DNA of 64,000 nt from Scenedesmus sp. ARA3. Its lineage: Eukaryota > Chlorophyta > Chlorophyceae > Sphaeropleales > Scenedesmaceae. The DNA is taken from positions 1 to 64,000 of the forward strand of contig RWJK01001006.1 of the NCBI GenBank assembly GCA_004335835.1. Reading direction: 5' to 3'. A model generated the notes under the pieces. The model was not told the DNA's origin. It saw only the letters and a list, made by a program, of their open reading frames with translations, and searched no databases. Shown here piece by piece: positions 1 to 10,874 of the stretch (position 1 is the first letter of the stretch; every line of letters begins with the position of its first letter). Made by a program: the position numbers and the translations under genes.

Positions 1-2985
1 CGGGTAGGCAAAGGAGCCGATCTTCTGCACCTGGCCCTCGCACTGGCTCACCACGCGGCTGGCCAAGGTGGTGTAAGCTAGTGCCTGCTGCTGCGGGGTG
101 CCACAGCTGCGCAGCACCTCCACCAGCTGCTGCGACTTGGCCAGCACCTGCAGCGAGATGAGGAGCAGCAAACCAGCAGGTCAGAGGCGGCGGCTGAACC
201 CATACTTTGGATGTTGCTGCTGTCTGTGCTGCTCTGTACCTCTGCTGCATTTCAAGCTGTCCGCACAACCACATATGCGCGGAACATGCAGATGCAGCGC
301 ACCCACACCTGACACCCCTTCCTCGTCACAGCGCCGACCCACCTGCTGCTGCGTGCCAGAGATCTGGCTGACAGCCATGGTGATCTGCTTCTCCAAGGTT
401 CTGCGCTGCTGCTTCAACTCCGGCCTGCTGGTGATCTCCGCTGCTGCTGCCTCAGCCTCTGCCAGCTTCCGCTGCAGCAGCTGCTCATACTCTACTGCAG
501 CAGTAGTAGATTTCAGGTGGGGGTCTGCACTGACTAGGCTGACACCTGCTGAGGGGGCTGCAGCAGCTGCTGGTGCTGCTGCTGATTGCTGCTGTTGTTG
601 TTGCTGCTGCTGCTCTTTCTTGGCTGCCTCCTCTCGTGCCTTGGCCTACAGACGCAGCAGATATGGGCAGGAAACGCTACGTCAGCAAAAATGAATATTG
701 TAATGTAATGTAATGAAATCCTGAAGGAGATTGTGGAGTGCTTGTACGCTGGACTTGGCAGAGCCATTGTGAACGCGCATAGGAACTTCAGGCCACAACG
801 CATGATGGGCAAAGGAAACAGCGGAACGCGCCATGTGTGCAGCATCACGCCACTATGCCATTGCACAACAGCGCAGATCATGTGTACACCATCACACGCA
901 GAACAACAACGCCTGAAGCCCTGCTGTGCAATGGCTCACCTCCTCGGCTGCTTTGGCTGCCGCCGCTGCTGCTGCTTCTGCCTCCCGCCGTCGCTTCTCC
1001 TCTTCCTGCTGCTGCTGCTGCCGCTTACGTGCTGCTTCTGCCTCTGCCTGCTGCTTGAGTGCTGCCTCCTCTTGCGCTCGCTTCAGCTCCTGTGCAGCAA
1101 AGAACAGCATAAGAGCACAGGCGAGTGGCAGTGTCAACAGCCAACAAGTGGAAGCTGTGTGGTTGTGCAGTTGTGCGGCAACCTGGCAGTGCACTCTGCC
1201 TGTCGTTTACACATGTTTGATCAACGCTAGAGCACCTGCAGCGCTGGCCTGCGCCTGCTCCAGAGCTGCCTGCTGCTCAAGCACCTCAGCCAGCTCAAAC
1301 TTGCCTAAGACACCCCCAAGACAATGTGTGCCGTACGACGAAGCAGCCTAGTACCTAGCAATGCTCTAACAGGTCAGGGCGTTGCAAATAGTCAACCACT
1401 CAAAGCTACACAGCACTGTTCACCAAGCGAGAGAGCCACCAAAACCCGGCAGCCTGCATCCGCGCTTTCAACAACAAAAGTAGTCCTGAAAAGAGGCCCA
1501 CCTGCAGCGCGCTGGCCTGCGCCTGCTCCAGCGCTGCCTGCTGCTTCTGCACCTCAGCCAGCCGCCGTGAGCGCTCCGCGGTGCGCTTGCGCCGCGACTC
1601 CTCGTCAGCTGCTGCTGCGTGCGCCTGCGCAATTGTGTGCACAGCAGGCACAGCAAGGAGTAGGCCAAGACACAAACGTGAGTAGGACAAAAGTGCATTG
1701 CACACACGACGAACTGATTTCATCACCCAGCACCCAGCAGGAGCTCACAAATAAATGACACAAGCAAACCAGTGAGCCAACACAAATGCAAGTGCTGCAA
1801 AATACTTGCGACTAGCTCCATTGCAGGCTGTTTGGAAACCTGCTGTGGCCACAGCTCAACTTGAATAAAACGGCACCAGCACCAACCCTTATAATTCAAG
1901 TACTGCTGCGCCGCTGTTTGTGCTACACCTGATGTTGCTGCACAGCCTGTGTTTGTCCCCTGCAAGCGCAGCACCTCACCCGCTTGTGTGCCAGCTGCTG
2001 CTGCACCTCCTGCAGCTGCGCCGCCAGCTGCTGCTCCACTCCCTGGATCTGCTGCCGCAGCCGCCGCTGCTGCCTGTCAGCTGCCAGCAAGGCATCTGCC
2101 TGCAGCTGCTTGGTGCGTGCCTCCAGCACCGCCTGCACCGGATGCCGCATGCTGCTGCTGTTGATGCCTTGCGAGTTGCTGTTTGCTGCTGCGTATGCTG
2201 CGTACGCTGCTGTGTCAGCGTCTCCGGTGGACATGCGCGTCTTTCGCCTGGTTGAGGGATGCTGTGGGAAGGTGGCTGAGGTCTGCATGTATGATGAGCT
2301 GGCACTTGACTGCTGCTGAGGCTGCCGAGGTTGCAGAAAATAGTTGCTGCCATTGTAGAACTGCAGGCCATTGCCATCAGCAGCTGCTGCTTCGTCTGCA
2401 TCTAGGAAGTCAGCATCTTCATCATCGTCATCTTCATCTAGTGGAGCTCTGAAAGTGAAGCCCCTGCTGCTGCTGGCATGCCCTGCACAAGCGGCAGCAC
2501 CAGCTCGTGTTGTGTTTGCAGATGTGCCTGATGAGCTATCTGTGATGGTGTGGATTTGCAAGTGCTACCACGTCACCTATGCACATCCAGCGTTTGTGTG
2601 GTCTACTGGTGTGCATTCCTTGAATTCAAAGACAGTACACAGGCGATGTCGTGCACAGGCAGGCATTGTTCACAGCAGTGTTTGACACAATGGCAGCCCA
2701 CGCTTGTGCTGCTGCGCCTTGAAGGCTGTGACGCATCAAGATCATCAATGCAATGTCACAGCAACAGCGTTGTGCCGACGCCTCAGCTGTGTGATGTTGC
2801 AAAACACAGCAGCTCAACACACCAGCAGCAGCAGCAGCTCCCCAGGTGCTATTGGCTAAGCTGTCATCAAGCCGCCTAGCAGGAAAGTCAGATGTTACCA
2901 CCGCTTCTCTACAAGGGTTGCTGAAGAAGGGATCTGGCGAGTTGGCTATGGGGCTGAATACGAGGTGCTTCACAACGTCCCCCAT
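1..2985 (-). CDS. GLE1: GLE1-like mRNA export factor / nucleoporin (partial, 3' end outside window)
   Basis: Spliced minus-strand gene; proposed coding exons 2985-2823, 2539-1980, 1624-1502, 1089-940, 645-343 and 147-1 (continuing beyond base 1), all with GT-AG borders and matching phases, giving about 482 residues so far. The first two exons are acidic/Ser-rich. The middle exons form a long charged Ala/Gln/Glu/Arg coiled coil. The last two carry the start of the conserved GLE1 domain: ISGTQQQ joined across the intron to VLAKSQQLVEVL, then a segment reading LASRVVSQCEGQV and SFAYP, as in plant and animal GLE1. GLE1 (known) binds inositol hexakisphosphate and activates the DEAD-box ATPase DBP5 at the nuclear pore for mRNA export. 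The first exon is assigned by phase only; an alternative start lies at 2561. It is head-to-head with the AFG1 gene, 284 bp apart. A decayed copy of part of the fourth exon lies at 1231-1304. Confidence 0.72.
1231..1304 (-). repeat. decayed copy of a GLE1 coiled-coil exon
   Basis: Read on the minus strand this intronic stretch encodes LAEVLEQQAALEQAQASA, nearly the same as LAEVQKQQAALEQAQASA at the end of the exon at 1502-1624. It lacks that exon's upstream half, so it is best read as a pseudo-exon from local tandem duplication. Confidence 0.7.
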
Positions 2986-3269
2986 GTTGCTGCTGCATGG
3001 GCCGGTTACTACACCTTGTAAAATAACCAAATAATCGTTTGCAATGTATCTGCCCTTTTGCTACGGGTTATCGTGAATTATTAGCTTGTCAGGAAGGGCA
3101 TAGGTTTTCAGCAGAGTCCCTTTTTCGTAACCAAGACGGTGCTGTTGTCTCAACTTACCTGGAGGAGCACAAAACATTGTATCAGTTTTTACGTTTGTTG
3201 TAAGGGGTGCCGTAACGGCCTGAACACGAGAACACCACAGCAGCACCTGCTGCACCACACACCACCAGA
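2986..3269. promoter_or_regulatory. shared intergenic region between GLE1 (-) and AFG1 (+)
   Basis: The 284 bp between the two divergent start codons is AT-richer than its surroundings and lacks long CAG runs. On the minus strand TATTTTA lies about 30 bp upstream of the proposed GLE1 ATG. A bidirectional promoter is inferred from position only. Confidence 0.35.
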
Positions 3270-6200
3270 ATGAACTGCAACAGACTTGCAGCATCGCTGC
3301 TGGCAAGGACAGCTCGCAGTATTCAAGTAACAAGAGGAAACCAACCACATATCTATCTCCGGTGCTTATGTTCTGCTGCTGTTGAAGGTGAGCCTTCCAG
3401 ACTTCAATCCAATTGTTGGACAGTGGAAAGTGCATCACGTGTTTGCCGCTACCAGCAGGGTTTACTCCACCACAATCCTCCCATCGTTGTCCTCAACTTG
3501 ACTTATGTGTACTGACCACTGCAGCTGTTGCAGGCAGCAGCACCAGCAGCCCAAGCAGCACAACCACCAGCACCACCAGCCAGCCAGCTGCTGCGCATGT
3601 CGTCCTGCAAGAGCGCTATGCATCCATGGTGCAGAAAGGCATGCTGAAGCCTGAACCACAGCAGCAGCAGCTGGTGATGCAGCTGTCAGCGCTGCTGCAA
3701 CAGCTGCAGGAGTACACTGCTGCCCTGTCCAGCTACCAAGTTAAGCGGCAGGCTTATGAGGTGTGTTGCTGCCCAGCATACGCCTGAGCAGTTGCTGCAT
3801 CACACCATGACGTCCATGCTCTTGCATTACATCCCGCTATGTATCAACCTATCCACAGTAACCATCCCCAGCAGTCAACAGCAGGGATCGCTGCTTGACG
3901 CATCTCGTCATCTCCAAGCAGGGCACAGCAGCAGCAGCAGCAGCCAAGTCTGATAACTCACCACTGGCAACAGAGCCACGCGTTCAAGCAGCACCCACAG
4001 CTTCTGTTGTGAAGCTACACCCATACCTTTTTCACTATTATGCAGTCGCCTCCGCTTCTGTTTGTTCCTCATCATTGTGTTTCCATCTTGCCCGGCAACA
4101 TTCCCTGTGCAGGCCCAGTTCCAGCAGCGCCTGCAGGAGCTGCAGCAGCAGCAAGACAGCTTGCAGGAAACACAGCAGCAGCCCGCCCAGACCTCCGCGC
4201 AGCAGCAGCAGCAGCAGGACAGCAGCCTCTTCCGGCGGCTGCTGCGCAGTGCCGGCTTCTTGCAGGAAAGCAAGCAGGCGGAGATCAGCCCGGCTCAAAA
4301 AGCCCGCCAGGCAGCAGCAGCGCGGCGGGCTCAGGCCTTGCAGGAACTGGGCCCTGGGCCGCAGCCGCCAGCAGCACCGCAGGGGCTCTACGTGTATGGC
4401 AGCGTTGGCAGGTGCGTTGGTGGCTGAGGCTGTACGGCGGAGGCGGCACACTCCTCAGCATGTGGTGTAGCATGTGCCACGCCGAATGTGTGCAGCGTTG
4501 GGGCTGTGCGGCAGTGGCGGCATACATGTACTCAGCGCATGCCCTCAGCATGTGCCATGTTGAGTAGGACTGAGCCTGGTGTAAGTGTTTGGGGGCTGTC
4601 TGCAGCTTGGTGCAGCTGGTGTGCACTGGAACCACCCAGTGTTCTAGTTGCTTGTCTCATGAGAGCCTTCTAGAAACTCAGCCTAATAGCAGCAACTCTT
4701 GTTTACAGTCGTCCCACATATGCGACATGTGCTGCTGTTGCTGACTGTGCTCTGCATGCGCCCTGCACACTGCGTATCTCAATTCGTTGAAATGCAGCGG
4801 CAAATCTCTGCTCATGGACATGTTCTACGACACAGCCAGGCAGCACCTGCAGCTGGACCACAGCAGGAGGTGCGGCACCAGCAGCCGCTGGCAGCAGTAC
4901 GCCGTCATCTCATTGCTGCCTTACACACCTTTGCAGTACCTTGACTGCTGCTGCCCGGAGACCATAACAGTCAGCTTGCAGACTCGTGCACATGTACAGC
5001 TGGGTCCATGCCAGCACATGGTGGGTGTTGATTGTACAAGTGCTGGCAACAGCCGACCCAGCTGCTTGTATTCAAGAGAACAGGCATTCATTGTAAGCAT
5101 CCGCCTTTTACACAGGTGCACTCCGCATACACGGAACAGCACAGCATTCACAACATTGCTGCTGCTCCTGCTGCTCGTGCTGCAGGCTGCACTTCAACGC
5201 TGCCATGCTGGAGTATCACAGCAGGCTGCACCACTTGGACGTCAAGCGGCAGCGGCAGCAGCAGCGCAAGCAGGAGGCAGCCGCCGAGAAAGCAGCTGCA
5301 GCATTGCAAAGCAGCAGCAGCACTGGGTCGTATGCTGTGCAGCACCCAGTGCTGCAGGGAGTAGAGCCTGGCACAGCAGCAGCAGCAGCAGCAGCAGCAG
5401 GGGTGCAGCAGCAGCCTGAGGGTGCAGATCACTTGGTTCAAGAGCATGAGGCAGCGGAGCAGCTGGAGGAGGCCTGCTGCAACGATGCCGCCTCTGATGT
5501 GCAGGTGGGCAGGGGTGCATATAACAAGTTGCTGAAAAAAGCGACCACCGCCTGGGCATGGTTCCCTTCTTCGTTGGGGGGTTGCTGCTGATGGTATTCT
5601 CATTGGAGGGTTCCGACAAAAGCTTGCTACAAGAAGGCATATTTGTGCAGCTGGCATAGCAAGTGCCATGTTACACGCTGCCTCATGCTCAATAGTATGA
5701 CAGCCAACAACTGTCTGAAGCAGAGCAGCTGGACAACGATGCGGCCTCAGATGTGCAGGTGGGCGTGGCAGCATGTCTTGCATGGGTCTGCTGGCCTCTT
5801 ACCCATGTGGGCCGTGACGTGGTGAACGCAGCAGGTTAGGAGGTGCACATGTGCTGCTGCTGGCCTGTGGACTTCAGGCTTCTGGTGGACTTCAGGCTTT
5901 TGGTGGAGAAGGCTTACAACGAGGAGTCAACTGGTGTACAGCTAGCGTAGCAGCTGCATTGTGTTGCACACCCCCTCCTTGCATGCATTTGAATGAGATG
6001 AGAAACGTCACGTACTTCTAAGTGCACAAGCAGAATGTTTGTTGTGCACAGCAGAACAACATGGCAGCCAGCTGCCTGGGACAAGGAGCTCTTGGCGTGT
6101 GCACTTACGAGCCTGCTGTGCTGCAGGTGTCTGCTTCGCTAGCAAATGGGGTCTAAATCATGCACTGCTGAACTTGTATGTACCTCTGCTGTGCTGCAGG

Positions 6201-9200
6201 TGTCTGCGTGGTTTGATGAGGGCATCCTGCGCCAGCGGGAAGCCAAGGCAGCAGTGCTGGCAATCCGGCGCCACCTGAGGTGGGGATCAGCAGTATGCAC
6301 TTGCATCAGCACACATCAAGCATTATCAAGCGTTGCGATAGTGCACATAACACATGCGGCGAGAAGTGCATGCTGACATAGCCTCGTGTTAAAGCTGACA
6401 GCTGCCATCTCTGCTGTCAGCCTGACGCTGTTGCTGTGCTACCAATATGAATTGCTGCAGAATAGCTGCAGGTACATATCGTCATCTGCTTGCTTCGTTG
6501 TTTTGTCTAGCCCCTTCAACATGCCCATTTTCAACCTGGTCCGCCTGCTGCCTGGCGTATCTTCATCGTTTGGTACTTTTGCAGGGAGGCACGTGCTGGC
6601 AGGGTGCCAGAGGCGCGGCTGGCAGCTGCGAATGCTGCCGTGATGTCTGCAGCAGCGCGCAGCTTCATACGCGCTGACAGCCCTGATCCGCATGCTGGCT
6701 GGGCAGGCAGCAGCAACAGCAGCAGCGGGCGCATGGCTGCACTTCTGTGCTTTGATGAGATGCAGGTGAGGGGCACACATGGTGTGGCTGCTGTGCATTC
6801 TACTGTGTCCTGCTGGGTCCTCTACTGCTTTCAGCCAGACATGCGGTTCATTGATCTCGGTGTAGTTGAGTGTGTATTCGTGCAGGCTGGTATTTTGTCC
6901 AGCACAGCTGCTGCTGCTGAACCAAACCCCGTCGCTTCAACCCCTGCGTGGTGGTCACCACCTCCCAACCCCTCAACCCATACGACAAGCTCCTGCGTTC
7001 ATGCCATGTGTCATCTGCAGGTTGGCGAGTGTTCAGTGCAGCTGCTCTGAAAGCGCTGCTGGAGGCGCTAACCGCTGAGGGCTGCGTTCTGGTAACCACC
7101 TCCAACCGCCACCCGAATCGTTTAAGCTTTATGTGGGCTTCTGTTGCGTGTGCAGGTGGGCGACGTGTTCAGCGCAGCTGCGCTCAAAGCGCTGCTGGAG
7201 GCGCTCACTGCTGAGGGCTGCATGGTGGTCACCAACTTCAAACCTTTCCACCCCCAAACTCGAACACCAAACCAGATCCTGCGTCCATCTCTGTGTTGTG
7301 TGCAGGTGGGTGATGTGTTCAGCGCAGCTGCGCTGAAGGCCCTGTTGGAAGCCTTGACCGCTGAGGGCTGTGTGGTGGTCACCACCTCCAACCGGCACCC
7401 GGCTGACCTGCCACGCCACGGCCTGCATGAGGCCATGTTTGGCCACTTCCTGAACACGTGAGTTGCTGCTGCACCGTGTCAGTATCACACCCGCAGCTTT
7501 GGGGAGGCGCGTGTCCATGCTGTGAAAGGCATGCACAGGGGTGTGTAGAGCGTGCGGAGCATCTGCAATTGCATGCATGCTGCATCACGCGGCTTCACAT
7601 GTTTGTGCCTGACCAAACTGGTGTTGAGCACGCAAGCTGTGTGTCGGCTGCCAATGATGTTGAGGTGTTAGGCCACAACCTACTCAAATACCCTCTTGGC
7701 TGCTTGCTTGCCTGAAAGACAATTCTTGTTGCATCGCTGCTGTGCTGTGCCTGCAGGCTCTTCACCAGCTGCCGCCTGTTTGAGCTGTCCTCAGCCACAG
7801 ACTTCCGCCGCCTCAGCATCACAGGCCCAGCCATGCAGCTGCTGCAGCAGCCGCTGCTGCCGCAGCTGACCAGCCGCCACAGCAGCAGCAGCAGCAGTGC
7901 GGTGCAGCAGCGCATGTACTTCTGGCCTATCAATGCAGCAACTGAGGCAGCAATGGAGCAGAAGTGGGCGCAAGTGCTCGGCAGCAACATGGCGAACGCC
8001 AGCAGCCGCGTCAGTGCCAGCAGCAGCAACAACTTAAGCAGCAGCAGCAGCACCAGCGACAACAACACCAGCAGCAGCAGTGATGCCGATTTCATGGCGG
8101 AGCCTACTGTCGTGCCTGTTATGTTTGGCCGCCAGCTGGCGGTGCCTCGTGCTGCCAGTGGTGTAGCTTCCTTCCACTTCTTGGACATGTGCGCGGGCCC
8201 GCTGGGTGCTGCCGACTACATGGCTCTGGCACACAACTACCACACGGTCTTCATCACAGGTGAAGCATGTTGTGAGTTGTGAGTTGTGAGTTGAGTTATG
8301 CCTGGGTTGCATGACGTGAGGGTTTCGTGTTGATGCTTCAGGGTGCCTTTGTTGGTGCAGTGTGCATTGCATGGGAGTGCACTGGCCATTGTGGTATCGG
8401 CTGTCGCCAGCTGTTTTACGTTAAACGAGCCGCGCAGGCATGCCTGCCATTTCCGCGAACCAGCGCGACCAGGCACATGCCTCACCTACACCTCTGCTGG
8501 CCACAGCTCACTCAGTACCTATGTCGTGATTTTGTGTGTTACCTATGCGCAGGCATCCCTGCCATGTCCATGAACCAGCGCGACCAGGCGCGTCGCTTCA
8601 TCACGCTCGTGGACGAGCTGTACAACGCGCGCTGCCTGCTGGTATGCAGCGCGGCGCTGCCGCCGGACCAACTGTTTGCTGGGGCCTCTGGGGAGGAGCC
8701 AATTCTTGATCTTGAAGGGCTGCAGTTTGAGGGCGCTGTTGAAGGTGGGGATTGGAGTGCTTTTACAAAAGCATGGTGTGTGTGCTATGATGTATGATCA
8801 ACCAGCTGCTTTCAGGGGCCTTCAGAGGAGAGCCCATCCTGGACCTTGGTGGGCTGCATTTTGAGGGGCGCTGTGAAAGTGAGGGTTGGAATTATTCACT
8901 GAAGAGTCTGGAATGACATGATATGTGACGCGGACAGGTGTTTGCTGGGGCCTCCGGGAAAGGGCCCATCTTGGATCCAGAGGGCCTGGAGTGTGAGGGC
9001 GCCATGGAAGGAGAGACAAGAAGCATGATTTGCGTTGGCGTTGGCGCGCTGCGCTGTGCTGCTTCTCTGCAGGCTCTTAGCTGAGCTTCTACCTTCTGGT
9101 TGTCTGGGTCTCATCAATTAATTTACAACGCCATGCATGCCCACACCATGTGCTTGTGCTTGTGCTGTATCTGCAGGCTCCGAGCTGCGCACCAACCTGA

Positions 9201-9733
9201 TGGCTGCGAGTGTCTGCTGCACTCCACATCGCCGCTCATGTCCACCCCATGTGCTGACGTGTTGTTTGCCGCGCTGCTTTGGGCATTCTTCCATTGCAGG
9301 CTCCAAGCTGCGCACCATCCTGATGGCTGCTTGTGTTTGTTGCACTCCACATCGCCGCTCATGTCCACCCAATGTGCTGACGTGTTGGTTGCTGCGCTGC
9401 TTTGGGCATTCTGCAATTGCAAGCTCCAGGCTGCGCACCAACCTGATGGCTGCTTGTGTTTGTTGCACTCCACATCGCCGCTCATGTCCACCCCATGTAA
9501 AGGCACCTTTACTGACGTGTTGTTTGCTGCGCTGCTTTGTGATTCCTCTCATTGCAGGCTCCAGGCTGCGCACCAACCTGATGGCTGATGGTGGTGTGGC
9601 CCCTGTGCGCAGCAGCGCGGAGACAGCAGCACTGCTGGGGGGCATGGAGGAGCAATTTGCCTTCAGCCGGGCAGTGTCTCGGCTGTTTGAGATGCAGTCA
9701 CCGCTTTATGCTGCTGCACGGCCGCGGCAATGA
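3270..9733 (+). CDS. AFG1: AFG1/LACE1 family mitochondrial AAA ATPase
   Basis: Eleven coding exons with consistent phases: 3270-3387, 3534-3760, 4113-4411, 4798-4869, 5186-5504, 6200-6279, 6585-6765, 7306-7457, 7757-8259, 8553-8744, 9558-9733; 772 residues. The N-terminus is Arg/Ser/Ala-rich and looks like a mitochondrial presequence. Walker A GSVGSGKS is built across the exon 3/4 junction (about residue 210), followed by LLMDMFYD typical of AFG1. Walker B LLCFDEMQ ends exon 7 (about 425-432). A sensor-like VVVTTSNRHP follows in exon 8. The C-terminal half has the family blocks PLGAADYMALA, RRFITLVDELYN and SRLFEMQS. AFG1/LACE1 (known) is a mitochondrial ATPase that helps remove or insert respiratory-complex subunits. 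Odd points: Gln/Ser/Ala homorepeat insertions make it longer than animal LACE1 (about 480), and five introns contain decayed exon copies. Confidence 0.93.
5718..5766 (+). repeat. copy of the 3' end of AFG1 exon 5 with its donor
   Basis: Reads EAEQL then NDAASDVQ followed by GTGGGC, repeating the end of exon 5 (5455-5510) including its 5' splice site. It has no matching exon start, so it is probably not used. Confidence 0.65.
7021..7241 (+). repeat. two upstream tandem copies of AFG1 exon 8 start
   Basis: Copies at 7021-7106 and 7156-7241 repeat the acceptor (gcag) and the first part of the real exon at 7306 (VGDVFSAAALKALLEALTAEG). The first copy has a 1-nt loss that breaks the frame. The second stays open, but neither carries the donor end, so both look like pseudo-exons. 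Confidence 0.8.
8808..9010 (+). repeat. two downstream copies of AFG1 exon 10 end
   Basis: 8808-8880 and 8937-9010 repeat the last part of exon 10 (8690-8744: GASGEEPILDLEGLQFEGA). Both have substitutions and altered donors (tgaggg, gagaga), so the real donor at 8745 is the only good one. Confidence 0.75.
9170..9557 (+). repeat. three tandem copies of the AFG1 last-exon acceptor, unit about 124-137 bp
   Basis: Units beginning near 9174, 9298 and 9421 each hold a tgcag-like acceptor, the coding start S[EKR]LRTNLMA (variants), then a shared intronic tail containing 'cactccacatcgccgctcat'. The real last exon begins at 9558. The tail is shared by all copies, so exon edge and intron were duplicated together. 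Confidence 0.85.
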
Positions 9734-9948
9734 CGCGGCACTGCAGCATTCGGAACTTTAAATGACAGCGGCAATGCCAGGCACAAAACAGCAGCAATAG
9801 GCGCAGCTGAGCTCGATCTGGATCGTGTAGGGAGTGTTGCGTGTTGCATCTTGCAATGTGTGCAGCTGCCACACATGGGAGTGAGGCGTGGCAGCTGTTG
9901 TGAGTGCTGTGAGGAGCAGCAGTGGTGTGGTATGATGATGAGATGTCT

Positions 9949-9953
9949 TGTAA
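9949..9953 (+). terminator. TGTAA polyadenylation signal of AFG1
   Basis: TGTAA, the green-algal poly(A) signal, about 216 nt after the AFG1 stop codon. Confidence 0.55.
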
Positions 9954-10840
9954 GATGAAAGCTGCGGCGTCTGTTATTCCAGGCGCCGTGGTGAACAGGT
10001 GGATGTGCTGACACATGCGGTTATTGCCGTCGTTTGGACTGTGTTGGTATGCATTGTGCTCTATCACAGTTAGGCTTTGTCACTATTGCAAACGCAAGAG
10101 ATTCAGCCTTTTCTGCAGCTGCGGTTATTTGCTGGTAGTTCAGGGCCTACCTTGGAGCTCTGCAAAAGAGTTCACAACCGGAGGCCTTGTTTTGAAGAGC
10201 GCTGCACAAGAGGTAGCATTGGAAACACGGGTGGCTGGTCTGGGCGGCTCACTGGTGGCATTTGCTGGTGCCAGCAATTCACAGTGTGCACAGGAGAGTG
10301 TTTGTTACATTAAGGAGTCCTTACCTAAGGACACAGGCCTAGGTGTTGTGTGTGGCACCTGATGCACAGTGCGAGAGGTATCGTCAGTATCTGATGTTGG
10401 ATGGTGTGTTCAACGTTTTGAGAGTTGTAGGGTGCCACCCGCAGTGCTTGCTGGCTGCCGTTGTGTGCACAAGAGCCAGTTGGGCATGCGCCACACCTTA
10501 CAGCACAAGGTTGCTTCGTCAATGTAGCACTGCTTCAAGCTGCTTCAATTAGTATTTTGAAGACACGACGGTGCAAAAACCTCCTTTTGGAGTCGGCTGA
10601 GAAGAGCGTCTTGGGCAGTGGGCTCCCCAAGCGCCGCTTGTGGCTTGGCACTCACTGCGCCGCTCTGCTCTTTGGGCTGCATGTGTCATCTGAGTGACGG
10701 CAGTTGCACGGAATGGTTTGGTGAAATGTAAGCAGGCGACCGACCACGTGTGGTGGGCATCATCCACTGGAATGATCAACAATACAGTTTTTGTGACGGT
10801 CACGCCAGGGCGTGTACCCTGGCACTCCTGGCGAGTGTAG

Positions 10841-10874
10841 CACCAAGCGCAGCCGGCGCCGGCTGCGCTTGGTG
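10841..10874. repeat. 34-bp perfect palindrome
   Basis: Left arm CACCAAGCGCAGCCGGC (10841-10857) is followed at once by its exact reverse complement (10858-10874), with no spacer. A 7-bp hairpin (gccaggg/ccctggc) lies just upstream near 10804-10823, and TGCCACGTGGCA just downstream near 10886-10897. It could form a cruciform or RNA hairpin between convergent genes; function unknown. Confidence 0.9.

Noticed and set aside
7156..7241. Alternative, mutually exclusive AFG1 exon
   Set aside because: The frame is open and the acceptor is good, but the copy lacks the donor and the conserved end (RHGLHEAMFGHFLN), so it could not join exon 9 correctly.
9170..9560. Regularly spaced repeats resembling a CRISPR-like array (also 26200-26990)
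   Set aside because: The repeated units are exon edges with splice acceptors, they diverge from each other, and the genome is clearly eukaryotic nuclear DNA.
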